Positions 9,401 to 17,266 of a stretch of DNA of 64,000 bases are shown one piece after another. The first letter of the stretch is position 1; each line of letters starts with the position of its first letter. The position numbers and the translations under genes were made by a program. Source of the stretch: Terrimicrobium sacchariphilum (GTDB lineage Bacteria > Verrucomicrobiota > Verrucomicrobiia > Chthoniobacterales > Terrimicrobiaceae); the NCBI RefSeq assembly GCF_001613545.1, contig NZ_BDCO01000002.1, forward strand, positions 1,178,001 to 1,242,000, written 5' to 3'. Below the pieces are notes generated by a model, which was not told where the DNA came from, made no database searches, and worked only from the letters and a program-made list of their open reading frames with translations.

Positions 9401-9736
9401 GTTTCCGGTCTGAAGGATAACTGGTCCGTGCTGGCCTTTGATCGGCAACGCGGTGGCCGGCCTCTCGGCTGCGCGCGGGGAGTTGCCTACTGGACCCTGC
9501 CGGATTTTGACCTGGAGGCTGTCGTTGGGCATCCCGTCATCTCCGAGTGCGAGGACCTGGAGATACAGGTCGTTCCCCGGGACGGAGGGCTTCAGATCTG
9601 GACCCACAATCCCACCTCCCAGCTCGTGGAAAGCGGCATCCGTACCAATCCCGCCTTCCCGGCGCTTTCCCGCTTCCTGCAAACCCTCTCCCTGCCCCCC
9701 GGCGCTTCTCAGGAGACTTTCATCCCTCTTCATTGA
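6404..9736 (+). CDS. Giant cytoplasmic paralogue: amidotransferase-like + degenerate PHP-like + beta domains
   Basis: This protein has 1110 residues. I take the ATG at 6404, which overlaps the previous TAA (TAATG) and has AAGGA upstream; the frame extends earlier only through the neighbouring gene. It repeats the domain order of the preceding protein: amidotransferase-like region (~17-270, with GGGLLVFVDDHYGR), degenerate PHP-like region from ~312 (KGMVGLRSSLSGGSHSVAEL, WVVFAEKEEEF) and a long beta-rich part with GGDRMNTYG near residue 637. Unlike its partner it has no signal peptide (MTELNINESGLDRL), so the pair probably acts on two sides of the membrane. The PHP metal ligands are lost here too. 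It lies two bases upstream of a GH38-like gene. Specific function unknown. Confidence 0.8.
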   Translation: MTELNINESGLDRLNGKAILGVCASGVAAEARFAVDPDYKQRLEAAGAVVNQAYYEQLSADLLSQHDLVYLVGFPKTDSPEYISLVERETKPLLRAFVEQGGGLLVFVDDHYGRLFEPLNRFLADFQAEVLCEPLFEKNSANNGKLPTSPEIATLRTTALNFRHPVLDGVHEIVVPNAWQAGVWPLRLDAGWEILASGEATVESRVLWQEQVATFRQSPPFCASRRVGAGRLAIFSAHSTFFLGNGMHRRWDGHFFAEAQNDRFLANLLVWLAEESTRKQATASLTLIDENQTMDWFTSVPPEKQPMTWPAHKGMVGLRSSLSGGSHSVAELCRAAKDAGFSWVVFAEKEEEFPDANWPRLVAECEAESSETFSALPGVDFLARNDFDNRGIVILPRFWPRKLENRRFIIQMIEEGGGFLVFSQPSAAHIPAWNNGGFQGMEIITYSGEGEVIGKAFDLYEKLQAHDWFQAPIARYHVTTPGQIAALAVRKGLFHTYAAAPSPGQVRDSLPKIEGMEYQELFVSSGPLIEQFWMEGPGMIKDIWEGRYYAWSLVPDEVMTLHCRVSGPAPIEELQIWDDDRVCAAQHPRQAVVDFALPRVNDRRCRSYRLVARDGEGGEAWSTARRVRGSRFQAHGGGDRMNTYGSHYFPHPRGEFTLLGERCSASATMLFGLGWRQHQLNIYPPVATVDFHPEGGEWGAPAGRVERVHLNPVIQTTEGSEIERPLESRLGFDFASHEAAVLHDGIHHFEDVNYTAALDGYIPYARPHLEKCSPGVARYGETRLIDAEMSYRFGRWRPEGGPVVMRMDVKVTAKRDLEIASCDGLSLRILALETDLDRFVSSLHLLAPGSERRSMDYPEAFSLLPLGGQGYVAASEQPYGSFGIYQVAGAPFTARAGKVSGHCELEVGWQLETGARFAKGYTWSASLLLVITGTPKGGDYFHRLHEALADGEGRWTFTRGTRADAGAYPVRVAATDYAVAFQRVASPQLNECGVGELLEVSGLKDNWSVLAFDRQRGGRPLGCARGVAYWTLPDFDLEAVVGHPVISECEDLEIQVVPRDGGLQIWTHNPTSQLVESGIRTNPAFPALSRFLQTLSLPPGASQETFIPLH

Positions 9737-9738
9737 TC

Positions 9739-12219
9739 ATGGCCACGAATCTCGACCGCCCTCAGCATCTGGAAACCTGGATCGGACATCCGCACGGGTT
9801 GCGCCTTCGCCGCCATCCGCGTCAGGCCGAGGCCATGCGTTTTCTCGATGAATTCCCGATGGTCATCCGGTTTTCGGAGATCATCGAACGATCGGGCCTC
9901 GCTCCCTCCGCCCAGCCGACGCTGCGGGTGGAAACCCTCCCGGCCTTCCGTCAAAGCTCCGTCGGGTTGACGGTGGAGCTGCGTCTGGAGATTTCCCTGC
10001 CGGGCTCCGGCCCCGAGCCGAGGATGGCAAAGATCACCGCATCGACGCCCGAGGCGGAGGTGCAGGAGTTTGCGGTACTTCGCGCCGGGAAACGCCAGGT
10101 CGTGACCTTTCCGTTCCCGGAGTTCGCCGAGGCCGTCGACATGCATGTCTCGGTCGAGATTCGCGACGAGGGACGTGTCGATACCGTCGCCCGGCTCGTC
10201 CCGGAGAAGAAGTGGACATTTCACGTCGCCTTCCAGACCCACCTCGATCTGGGGTGGACCGATCGCGCCGATCGCGTGATTGCGGCTCTCCGCAAGATGA
10301 CCTCCGTGGATGCGGTGGATATCTGCCGGGAGTTTGGTGACCGGCCGGAGGGCCAGAGGTTTGTCTGGACCTGCGAATGCAGCGAGGCTCTGCGCTACGC
10401 CTGGGAGGGTGGCGATGCCGCCCAGCGCAAGGCGCTCCTCGAGTGCATCGATCGGGAGCTTATCCAATGCTGCGTCCTGCCCTTCACCTTTCACACCAAC
10501 CTCATGTCGCGACGGCTGCTCTCGCGGGCGATTCAACGGAGCTTCGAGCTTCGCCGTGAGATCGGGGCCGAGCACATGCTCGACCTCAGCGTCGCCCAGC
10601 AGAACGACGTGCCCGGTCACAACTGGGTGCTCCCCGATTTACTGGCCGAGGCCGGAGTGCGACGCGCCGTCCTGGGCCACAACTGGCTGGTCAAGGGCTG
10701 TCCCCTCCCTCCGCTCTTTCGCTGGAGAGGCCCGGATGGCGGCGAGGTGCTCGCCCTTTCCACGACCTGTGTGGACTATGGCGGCGCCTCCGGGCTGCCT
10801 GCCGATCCCAGGGACTTGCGAGGATTGTCGAGGAACAACCCCGACGGAGCCGACATCGCTGGCACGGCGCTGTTTCGATCCATCACCTATGGCGAGAATT
10901 GCGGCCCGGCCTTTGCCTCTCGCGAGCTCGGGAGCATCACCCGGTGGCAGGACGAGTTTGTCTGGCCCAGGCTGAAGGTCGGTGGTCCCAAGGACTATTT
11001 CAACCATCTGGAGACGGAGATCGATTACGGATCACTTCCCATCGTCGATCGCGAGATCAGCGACTGGTGGCTCGATGGACCGGCCAGCATGCCGACCGCC
11101 ATGGGGAAATTCCGTCGCGCCCAGCGCATCTTTGATCTCGGCGCGTCCAGCCCGGATCTTGAGGAAGACCTCACGCTCTTTGCCGAGCACTCCTTTGGGC
11201 TCAATGCCCAGTTGGTCAAGGTGAAGGCGGCCGAGGCGGGTTGGCGCATCGACGAGGGCTTCGAGGAGTACATCGCCTCGTGGCATGACAAGGAGGCCTA
11301 CGCCGACGACGCCCTGGCGGAAGCCCGCTCCCTCGTGGAGCATTCCGCCGCGTCAGGCAGTTTTTCTCCGGAGGAAAACGTCGGGTCCTGGGAGATCGCT
11401 TCCGATGAGCGCGGCCTGGTGCGGCTCACGGACCCCGAGGGTACGACATGGGTCGATGCCTCGGCCGAGCCGGACCTCCCCCGCTTTGGCAGCCTGATTC
11501 AGAAATTCCTTCCCCGGGAAACCGGCAGCTGGTTTCACCATGACCTGCCTTTTGCTCCGAATCAGGGCATCCATGCGGCCAGGGTGATTTCCTCGGACTC
11601 CGACGCTTCCGCCCTGGTCGTCCGCCAGACGCTGAGTTCTCCCGCGGGAGCTATCGACGACATCAGCCTGCGAATCGAAAATGTCGGGGAGACCGGAATC
11701 CTGCGCACCGAGTTGATGATCCATGGCAAGGAGGCGACGGCGCAGTCGGAAACTCTCGCGCTCGCGCTGCCCCTTCTCGTTGGAAAGCCTGTCTACTCGG
11801 GCGACGTCGGCGGACGTATGCTGCGCGTGGACACGGATCAACTCCCGGGAGGCAATCGCGACGCGCACGCCTTCGGCCTCGGCTGGATGGTCGAGGATGG
11901 GAGCAAGCGGCTGCTCGTCAGCTCGCCGGATGTTTTCCTATGGCATTTCGGCGGATTGTGGCACGGAAACTTTAACCGGCGCGAAATGCCGCGCACCGGA
12001 GAAGTCTATGCCCACCTGTTCAATAACGCGTGGCAGACCAACTTTCGTGTCTGGATCGAAGGCGAAATGTCCTTTGTCTTCTACATGAAACACCTCGGCC
12101 AGGATGAGGCTCCGCTTCCGGCTCTGGAGAAAATGGCTGGCCTGTGGTGGGACGAGCTTCCGCGAAAAGCTTCGGGTGTGAAACCAGCGTTTCGCGCCCC
12201 GCAGACAGCTACCGTCTAG
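9739..12219 (+). CDS. DUF5054/GH38-like glycoside hydrolase (alpha-mannosidase fold)
   Basis: This 826-residue protein begins at the ATG two bases after the previous stop; the longer frame upstream is inside that gene. FQTHLDLGWTD carries the GH38/DUF5054 metal-site motif (H168, D170, W173), and QQNDVPGHNW has D290 where GH38 enzymes place the nucleophile (DPFGH-type motif). C-terminal beta domains follow from about residue 540. There is no signal peptide, so it should act in the cytoplasm on imported glycan fragments, at the end of the module-1 operon with the two giant paralogues. DUF5054 specificity is uncharacterised; alpha-mannosidase or a related retaining alpha-glycosidase is an inference from fold. 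Confidence 0.85.
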   Translation: MATNLDRPQHLETWIGHPHGLRLRRHPRQAEAMRFLDEFPMVIRFSEIIERSGLAPSAQPTLRVETLPAFRQSSVGLTVELRLEISLPGSGPEPRMAKITASTPEAEVQEFAVLRAGKRQVVTFPFPEFAEAVDMHVSVEIRDEGRVDTVARLVPEKKWTFHVAFQTHLDLGWTDRADRVIAALRKMTSVDAVDICREFGDRPEGQRFVWTCECSEALRYAWEGGDAAQRKALLECIDRELIQCCVLPFTFHTNLMSRRLLSRAIQRSFELRREIGAEHMLDLSVAQQNDVPGHNWVLPDLLAEAGVRRAVLGHNWLVKGCPLPPLFRWRGPDGGEVLALSTTCVDYGGASGLPADPRDLRGLSRNNPDGADIAGTALFRSITYGENCGPAFASRELGSITRWQDEFVWPRLKVGGPKDYFNHLETEIDYGSLPIVDREISDWWLDGPASMPTAMGKFRRAQRIFDLGASSPDLEEDLTLFAEHSFGLNAQLVKVKAAEAGWRIDEGFEEYIASWHDKEAYADDALAEARSLVEHSAASGSFSPEENVGSWEIASDERGLVRLTDPEGTTWVDASAEPDLPRFGSLIQKFLPRETGSWFHHDLPFAPNQGIHAARVISSDSDASALVVRQTLSSPAGAIDDISLRIENVGETGILRTELMIHGKEATAQSETLALALPLLVGKPVYSGDVGGRMLRVDTDQLPGGNRDAHAFGLGWMVEDGSKRLLVSSPDVFLWHFGGLWHGNFNRREMPRTGEVYAHLFNNAWQTNFRVWIEGEMSFVFYMKHLGQDEAPLPALEKMAGLWWDELPRKASGVKPAFRAPQTATV

Positions 12220-12241
12220 TCCATCTCGGGACTCACCGTGA

Positions 12242-12264
12242 GCGGGCATGGATTCCATGCCCGC
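12242..12264. terminator. Perfect hairpin between convergent genes, no U-tract
   Basis: The arms GCGGGCATGG and CCATGCCCGC pair over 10 bp around a 3-base loop. It sits between the 3' ends of the plus-strand GH38-like gene and the minus-strand symporter remnant. No T-run follows on either side, so it may be a weak bidirectional terminator or an mRNA 3' stabiliser. Confidence 0.4.
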
Positions 12265-12304
12265 AGCTGCGCGGGCGAGGGTTCCCTCTAGTGACGAGGC
12301 GACA

Positions 12305-12853
12305 CTAGTGACGGGGGGAATTGCCTGCGCCCGTTTTGATCGCGGCCTCACCGAGGTTGTGATGGGCCACCACGGTACCGTCGTCGAGATGGTTCACGCG
12401 CTGGGAGCCGAGGAAGAAGGTGAGGAACCGCGCTCCCACCACGGGAATGACACCGAAATTTGCCAGGCCTGCGGCGAAGCCGAGAAAACCCGTGAAAATG
12501 CGGAAGCGCTTGCTGTAGCGAATCTCAAAAAACTGTGCCAGCGTGAGCGCGCGGGTTTCGCGGAACCGGTAGACAACCCATCCGCTGATCCCGACGATGA
12601 GCGTCACCGGAATGCTCAGCCATTCCCACCACGTCAGGACGAATCCGGACTTGGAGATACGCTCAAACATCGCCACGAAGACGACCGCGCCGACGCCCTG
12701 CTCGCCCTTGGCCACGGCGAGGAGATAGCGTCCCGCGAGGCGACCGCCGGAGAGAAAATCCGCCACGCTCTTCATGAAGCGGTGCGAGTAAAACCCGACG
12801 ACCAGCAGGATCAAGAGCGGGATGGTGATGATGAGCCAGTCTATCCAGTGCAT
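12305..12853 (-). pseudogene. Truncated Na+/solute symporter (SSS family)
   Basis: Only 182 residues, against about 500-600 for the family. The start is canonical for verrucomicrobial SSS transporters (MHWIDWLIITIPLLILLVVGFYS), with the helix-2 region (SDFLSGGRLAGRYLLAVAKGE) and the TRALTLAQFFEIRYSKRFRIF segment. The hydrophobic pattern ends near residue 150 and the last ~33 residues (from SQRVNH) are polar and unlike a transporter, then TAG. About two thirds of the transmembrane core is missing, so it cannot transport. It is the last gene of a minus-strand operon, 20 bp after the clan GH-A enzyme, suggesting a 3' deletion rather than a start error. A later frameshift was not found because the next DNA is the neighbouring gene's 3' end. 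Confidence 0.75.
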
Positions 12854-12873
12854 GATTGGCGATGCGTGCCGCG

Positions 12874-15800
12874 TTACGGGAGGTTGAGCAATGGGCCGGC
12901 CTTGGGCTGGCTGACCTGCCCGAGATCGAGAGTTTGCTTGAGGTATCCGGCATCGTTGTCCAGAACCGAGAGGTTCAGGCGCAACGGCTGCGAAGGCAGG
13001 GAGGACTTGGCGATCGTGATGTGATAGGTGATGCGGGCGATGCTGGTGGATTCCTCGCGCTGAATGGCAAAGGTTGCCTCTTTGGAGCCGATGCTGGCTG
13101 CGCTCCCGTTGACGAGTCCTCCGGTCGCATCGAGAACGGGCTTGCCGTCTGCGCCGGCCAGCACGAGGCGCACGGCGTCGTTTTGAGGCAGTTGGTCACT
13201 CGTGGATGCCGCTGTCATTCTATCGTCCATGACACTGAGAAAGATGTGGAGGCTCTCCGTGGTCTGGCGCGTCCACACGATGGCGGAGAGATCCTTCTCA
13301 CCTGTGTACCAGCGGCTCTGGTCCGGCTCCTTCACCCAGAGATTTGTGAGTTCGGAACTGCCGAGTAGCGCGAAGGGCTCCAGCGGCAGCCAGCCGGCTG
13401 GCTGGTCTGGATTCGCGATGTCGCCGAGAGGGGGCACGGGACCCTGGACCTGGAAGGGAATGTCCGTGCGGGCGATCTGCTGACCGGCGCTCTGGATTGA
13501 TACGGTCAGGCGATCCGGGTCGACTCCTCCCGAGGTGAAGATCGCCAGTTCCTTCGGTCCGGCGTAATCAACGACCCATCCGCCGCTCCCGCTGAATCCG
13601 GTGACGGCGATCGTATTGCGTCCCGCGTGGAGAGGAAGAGTGAAGGTGTGACTGCCAAAGTCTCCACCGCCATGCACCCGGTCGGTCGTGGTGTCGTAGA
13701 GCTTCTTTCCATTGACGAACCATGTCATCCAAAAGTCTGGGCTCGCAGCGCAGCGCAGTTCCGTGGCGGTGGGTGAGTCAATATAGGCAAAGGCCGTTCC
13801 GGGTCGCCACTCCGAGAAGCCGCCCGCGATCTTGCCAAAGTTGATCCTGTGATCCGGGGTCCATTGAAATTCACCCGCTGACATTCCGCTCTTGGTGAGT
13901 AGTTCGTCAGGGACGCTGGAGAGTTGTGCCGGAGTGAGCGTGGTTCCGTCGACATCGAGGAAAACCCTCCACCAGACCGGGAGGCTGAGCGGGGTTTCTG
14001 ATCGGCCGAGCGCGACCGAGACGGGGACGGTGGCCGGCTGGTTCAGGGGCAGGGTGAGAGCAGAGTCCTTTGGAGTCGCCTCGATGGCGACGCGGGCATG
14101 CGGGGCCACGGTGACCTGGACGTCGAGAGGCTTCGCCGTCGGATTGAAGAAGGAGAGCGTGACCGGGTTGGTCGTGCTGGTGAGGAGAGGCGTGTCGAGG
14201 TTGGCACGGAGGAGGGGTGAGAGCACGTCGACCGCGTCCGCACCATCGGGAGAGGTCCACGCGAGATAGACGGGGTCGGGGCCGACCGGGAACGAGGCGA
14301 CATTGCCGGACATGACTTCCACCGGCAGCGTGTTGCCAAACATGTCGTAGAGTTTCACATCTTCCACCTTGGAGTCCGGCGTCGCGAGGCGAACGAGGAG
14401 CGTGTATTTCGCGGCACGTTCGCAGAAGGCCAGCACCGTCTTCCGTCCATCAGGCGCACCTTTCTCGTTCCGGCCCTCAAAGAGGTATCCATTCACGCCC
14501 TCGGCTCCGGATTTCCCGGCAAAGTCCAGCAGCCGGACAAACTGCTGATGCCGCAGGCGCTCGACCATGGTGCGATAGCTGAGAACGGAAGGCCGCGGTT
14601 CGATGACATGCTCGGTCATGCCGTAGCCGCCCTCGTGCCCCTCCATCATGACGAGGCGGAAGTACATCAGGAACGGCTCATGGACCGACTGGGCAAAGGC
14701 GGTCTTCTCGACCACGGTCCGCGCCTGGTCCATCAGCGTGGAGTGATCCGTGCCCATGTAGCCCGACTCGGTCTCGATGAAGGGCATGTGGTCCTTCCCG
14801 AATTGCCGAGCCGTTTCGCGGATGCGTTCATACGCCATCCGCTCGGCCTGAATGCCCGGTCCATGACCGTGATAGCCAAAGGCATCGATGCGCTTGGTGT
14901 CGATAAGCTCCAGAAACTCCCGCGAGCGCTTCTCACCGATGTCATGAACGAACGACAGGCCGCCATTCATCACGACGGTTGCGTCTCGTGGCAGGCCTGC
15001 CTCTTTCGAGCCTTCCTTGATCGCGTCGTACATGGCGTAGAAGCTCTCGAGGAAATCCGGGATCGAGTTCGGATAGAAAAACGGCAGGTCAGGTTCGTTG
15101 CCGAGCTCGAAGAAATGATATTTTCCCGGGCCTTTTCCGGCATGCTTGAGCGAGAGCTTCTTGAGGAAGGCGACCTTCTTTTCCAGCGCGGTGGCGCGCT
15201 TGGCGGGGTCCTTGTCCTTTGGGGGATCGACCATGATCATAGCCTGGAGATCCTGACTGGCCAGGATTGCCAGCGCACGCGACGCGTCCTCCACCGTTTC
15301 CTTCATGTCGATGTTGTAGGGATTGCGCAGGATGTCGACTCCCATCAGCCGGTAGTAGGTGAACATCGCTGGCGTATGAGTGGCGTGCTGAAAGTTGTTC
15401 GCCGGATCGAGGCCGTAGAGATATTCCCCGTCGCGAGCTTTGGTGAGCGCCGTATCGGTAATCACTCCCAGGCGAAACTTGCGTGAGAGGATCGGCTTGT
15501 CCGGCGAGTCCGTTTGTCGGATGTCGAGGATGGCCTCATAGGGGCCGAGGGGAAGCTTGGCGTGGTCGAAGGTGAAGCGCAGGTTCTCGGCGCCTCCGGC
15601 CGGGAGGCTCAGCTTGCCTTCCTCTTTTTGCACCGGCGCGCTGAAGCTCGATATCTGGAGCGTGTAGCTCAGGGAGCAGGGAATGCGGGCATGGTTCTTC
15701 AGCGGAATGGTGAACTCCCGGGAACCTCCGCGGGTGAAGAGAAGCACGCCTCCCTCCTGCGGACCGACGATTTCCCCGACGCGCAGCACACGGCGCCAGT

Positions 15801-16320
15801 TGACGTTTTTATCCAGATCGTAGCCGATGATCCGGACGTCCTTGACGGAAAGCGCATTGGCCGCCGAGAGCGTGAGATCGTTCTTTCCGGTGGGAGCGAA
15901 GTCATTGAGCTCGATCTTGCGGGTGTGCCACTCCTCCGGGTTGCGGCCCGGCATGCGCTCCTCGACGAGATTGCTGAATCCGCTGCTGGTGGAGGCATCC
16001 AGATTGAAAAGGACCGAGGGCGCGGTGCGGAATGTCGTCTCGATGTCGATCACCGGGTATCTCCCGGCGAGGTAATCCGGATCACTCACGTGGAAGCGGA
16101 AGGCTCTCTGCCAGCCCTTGTCGGGATCGCTGCCATGCTTGGCCGCCCATCCGCCTGCTGCATCAGGGGCGAGCCTGGTCCTGTCGACCTCCAGGCCGGA
16201 GCTTTGGATCGTCTGGTCAAAGACGACCTCCAGGGTCTTGGTGCTCTCAGCCGATGCCCATCCGGCGAGGCTCTGGCTGGCGAGGAGGAAAAGCGGGAGG
16301 AGGCGACGAGGCGACAACAT
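12874..16320 (-). CDS. Secreted clan GH-A glycoside hydrolase with C-terminal CBM9-like domain
   Basis: This 1148-residue protein has a signal peptide (MLSPRRLLPLFLLASQSLAG, cut near residue 24). An N-terminal beta domain (~25-170) and an Ig-like domain precede a TIM barrel at roughly 300-620. The acid/base candidate is E409 in FELGNEPD and the nucleophile candidate is E518 in FIETESGYMG, the classic clan GH-A pair at strand ends 4 and 7. C-terminal beta-sandwiches include an HAGRNTIAV ligand-binding-type segment and a CBM9/DOMON-like end. The exact family (GH39, GH5-like or unassigned) is not resolved. It lies six bases after the esterase and upstream of the truncated symporter, implying one operon for deacylation, cleavage and uptake of a glycan. 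Confidence 0.82.
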   Translation of the reverse strand: MLSPRRLLPLFLLASQSLAGWASAESTKTLEVVFDQTIQSSGLEVDRTRLAPDAAGGWAAKHGSDPDKGWQRAFRFHVSDPDYLAGRYPVIDIETTFRTAPSVLFNLDASTSSGFSNLVEERMPGRNPEEWHTRKIELNDFAPTGKNDLTLSAANALSVKDVRIIGYDLDKNVNWRRVLRVGEIVGPQEGGVLLFTRGGSREFTIPLKNHARIPCSLSYTLQISSFSAPVQKEEGKLSLPAGGAENLRFTFDHAKLPLGPYEAILDIRQTDSPDKPILSRKFRLGVITDTALTKARDGEYLYGLDPANNFQHATHTPAMFTYYRLMGVDILRNPYNIDMKETVEDASRALAILASQDLQAMIMVDPPKDKDPAKRATALEKKVAFLKKLSLKHAGKGPGKYHFFELGNEPDLPFFYPNSIPDFLESFYAMYDAIKEGSKEAGLPRDATVVMNGGLSFVHDIGEKRSREFLELIDTKRIDAFGYHGHGPGIQAERMAYERIRETARQFGKDHMPFIETESGYMGTDHSTLMDQARTVVEKTAFAQSVHEPFLMYFRLVMMEGHEGGYGMTEHVIEPRPSVLSYRTMVERLRHQQFVRLLDFAGKSGAEGVNGYLFEGRNEKGAPDGRKTVLAFCERAAKYTLLVRLATPDSKVEDVKLYDMFGNTLPVEVMSGNVASFPVGPDPVYLAWTSPDGADAVDVLSPLLRANLDTPLLTSTTNPVTLSFFNPTAKPLDVQVTVAPHARVAIEATPKDSALTLPLNQPATVPVSVALGRSETPLSLPVWWRVFLDVDGTTLTPAQLSSVPDELLTKSGMSAGEFQWTPDHRINFGKIAGGFSEWRPGTAFAYIDSPTATELRCAASPDFWMTWFVNGKKLYDTTTDRVHGGGDFGSHTFTLPLHAGRNTIAVTGFSGSGGWVVDYAGPKELAIFTSGGVDPDRLTVSIQSAGQQIARTDIPFQVQGPVPPLGDIANPDQPAGWLPLEPFALLGSSELTNLWVKEPDQSRWYTGEKDLSAIVWTRQTTESLHIFLSVMDDRMTAASTSDQLPQNDAVRLVLAGADGKPVLDATGGLVNGSAASIGSKEATFAIQREESTSIARITYHITIAKSSLPSQPLRLNLSVLDNDAGYLKQTLDLGQVSQPKAGPLLNLP

Positions 16321-16326
16321 GGGTGT

Positions 16327-17130
16327 TTAGCTGGGTAGAGTGGCTGGGAGGGAAGCGGGCGAGATGGTACGTTGAAAAAAAGCGGGCATTTCCCTCGAGA
16401 CGTCTGGGTGACCCCAATTGCGGTGGTCCATGCTCTCCTGCAAAATCAGATGGGAGGGGACTCCGGTCTCTCGCAATGAGGCATCAAAGTCTTGCGACTG
16501 CCGGGCAGGGACCACGTCGTCGATCAGGCCGTGGATCAGGAGAAATGGTGGCGCGCTTGCCGACAGATACGTGACCGGGCTGGCAAATGCCGCGCGCTGG
16601 CAGCGCCCCGGTTCGTGGCCGAGCAGGTCATCCTCTGCGCCATGCTTCCGGTGTCTGGCCAGGGTGAGGAAGTCGAAGAATCCCGCCACGCAGCAAACCG
16701 CGTCGAGGCGGCTCGAGTATCCGAGATTCTCTCCCTCATCGAAAATGGGGAGGGAGTTTGTCACTGCGCACAACGCGACGAGATGTGCTCCGGCAGAGTG
16801 CCCCCACGCTCCGATCTTGTCAGTGGCGAGTCCGTAAGTCCGACCGTTTGCGCGGAGCCAGCGGATCGCGGCTTTCACGTCGCAGACCTGGGCAGGAAAT
16901 GGGAAGGCGGGGAGCAGTCGATAGGTGATGGTCGCCACGGCGAAGCCCCGGGCGATCAGCGCATCGACCTGGACGGTGTCCTCCTTGTCACCACTCCGCC
17001 ATCCGCCGCCATGCACATACAGAATCACCGGGCATGGCTCCTCTCCCTCCGGGCGGTGAATGTCCAGGAGCAGCGAGGTGCCTTGGGGGCAATCGTAGGC
17101 CAGATCGCGAAAGACGGTTGCAGCGGACAC
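16327..17130 (-). CDS. Alpha/beta-hydrolase, carbohydrate-esterase-like
   Basis: This 267-residue enzyme is of the BD-FAE/esterase-lipase type. The oxyanion motif YVHGGGW is near residue 40, the nucleophile S112 lies in GHSAGAH, D204 in LIDDVVP and H236 in MDHRNWG, giving a complete Ser-Asp-His triad. No signal peptide is apparent. Family members remove acetyl, feruloyl or similar acyl groups from sugars. It is the first gene of a minus-strand operon with a clan GH-A hydrolase and a symporter remnant, and its start faces the divergent gene at 17267 across a 136-bp AT-rich region. Confidence 0.87.
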   Translation of the reverse strand: MSAATVFRDLAYDCPQGTSLLLDIHRPEGEEPCPVILYVHGGGWRSGDKEDTVQVDALIARGFAVATITYRLLPAFPFPAQVCDVKAAIRWLRANGRTYGLATDKIGAWGHSAGAHLVALCAVTNSLPIFDEGENLGYSSRLDAVCCVAGFFDFLTLARHRKHGAEDDLLGHEPGRCQRAAFASPVTYLSASAPPFLLIHGLIDDVVPARQSQDFDASLRETGVPSHLILQESMDHRNWGHPDVSREMPAFFQRTISPASLPATLPS

Positions 17131-17266
17131 AGGAAAAAGGGGGCTTGGTTCTCTGAATCGGGTATTTCCGGCGAGAAATCAAGCCTCATAGTATAAAACT
17201 GATATAGTTGGTATAATATTGGAACATTTTGCTATACAGTGAGGGTTGAATGTGGATTATTGAAGT
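17131..17266. promoter_or_regulatory. Divergent AT-rich promoter region
   Basis: This region between the divergent esterase and clan GH-A genes is much more AT-rich than the coding DNA. It contains a TATAAT box (17212-17217) and an inverted pair GTATA (17211-17215) / TATAC (17233-17237), with another GTATA at 17191-17195. These could be promoter elements and a binding site for the GntR-type regulator encoded at 21021. The assignment is weak. Confidence 0.35.
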
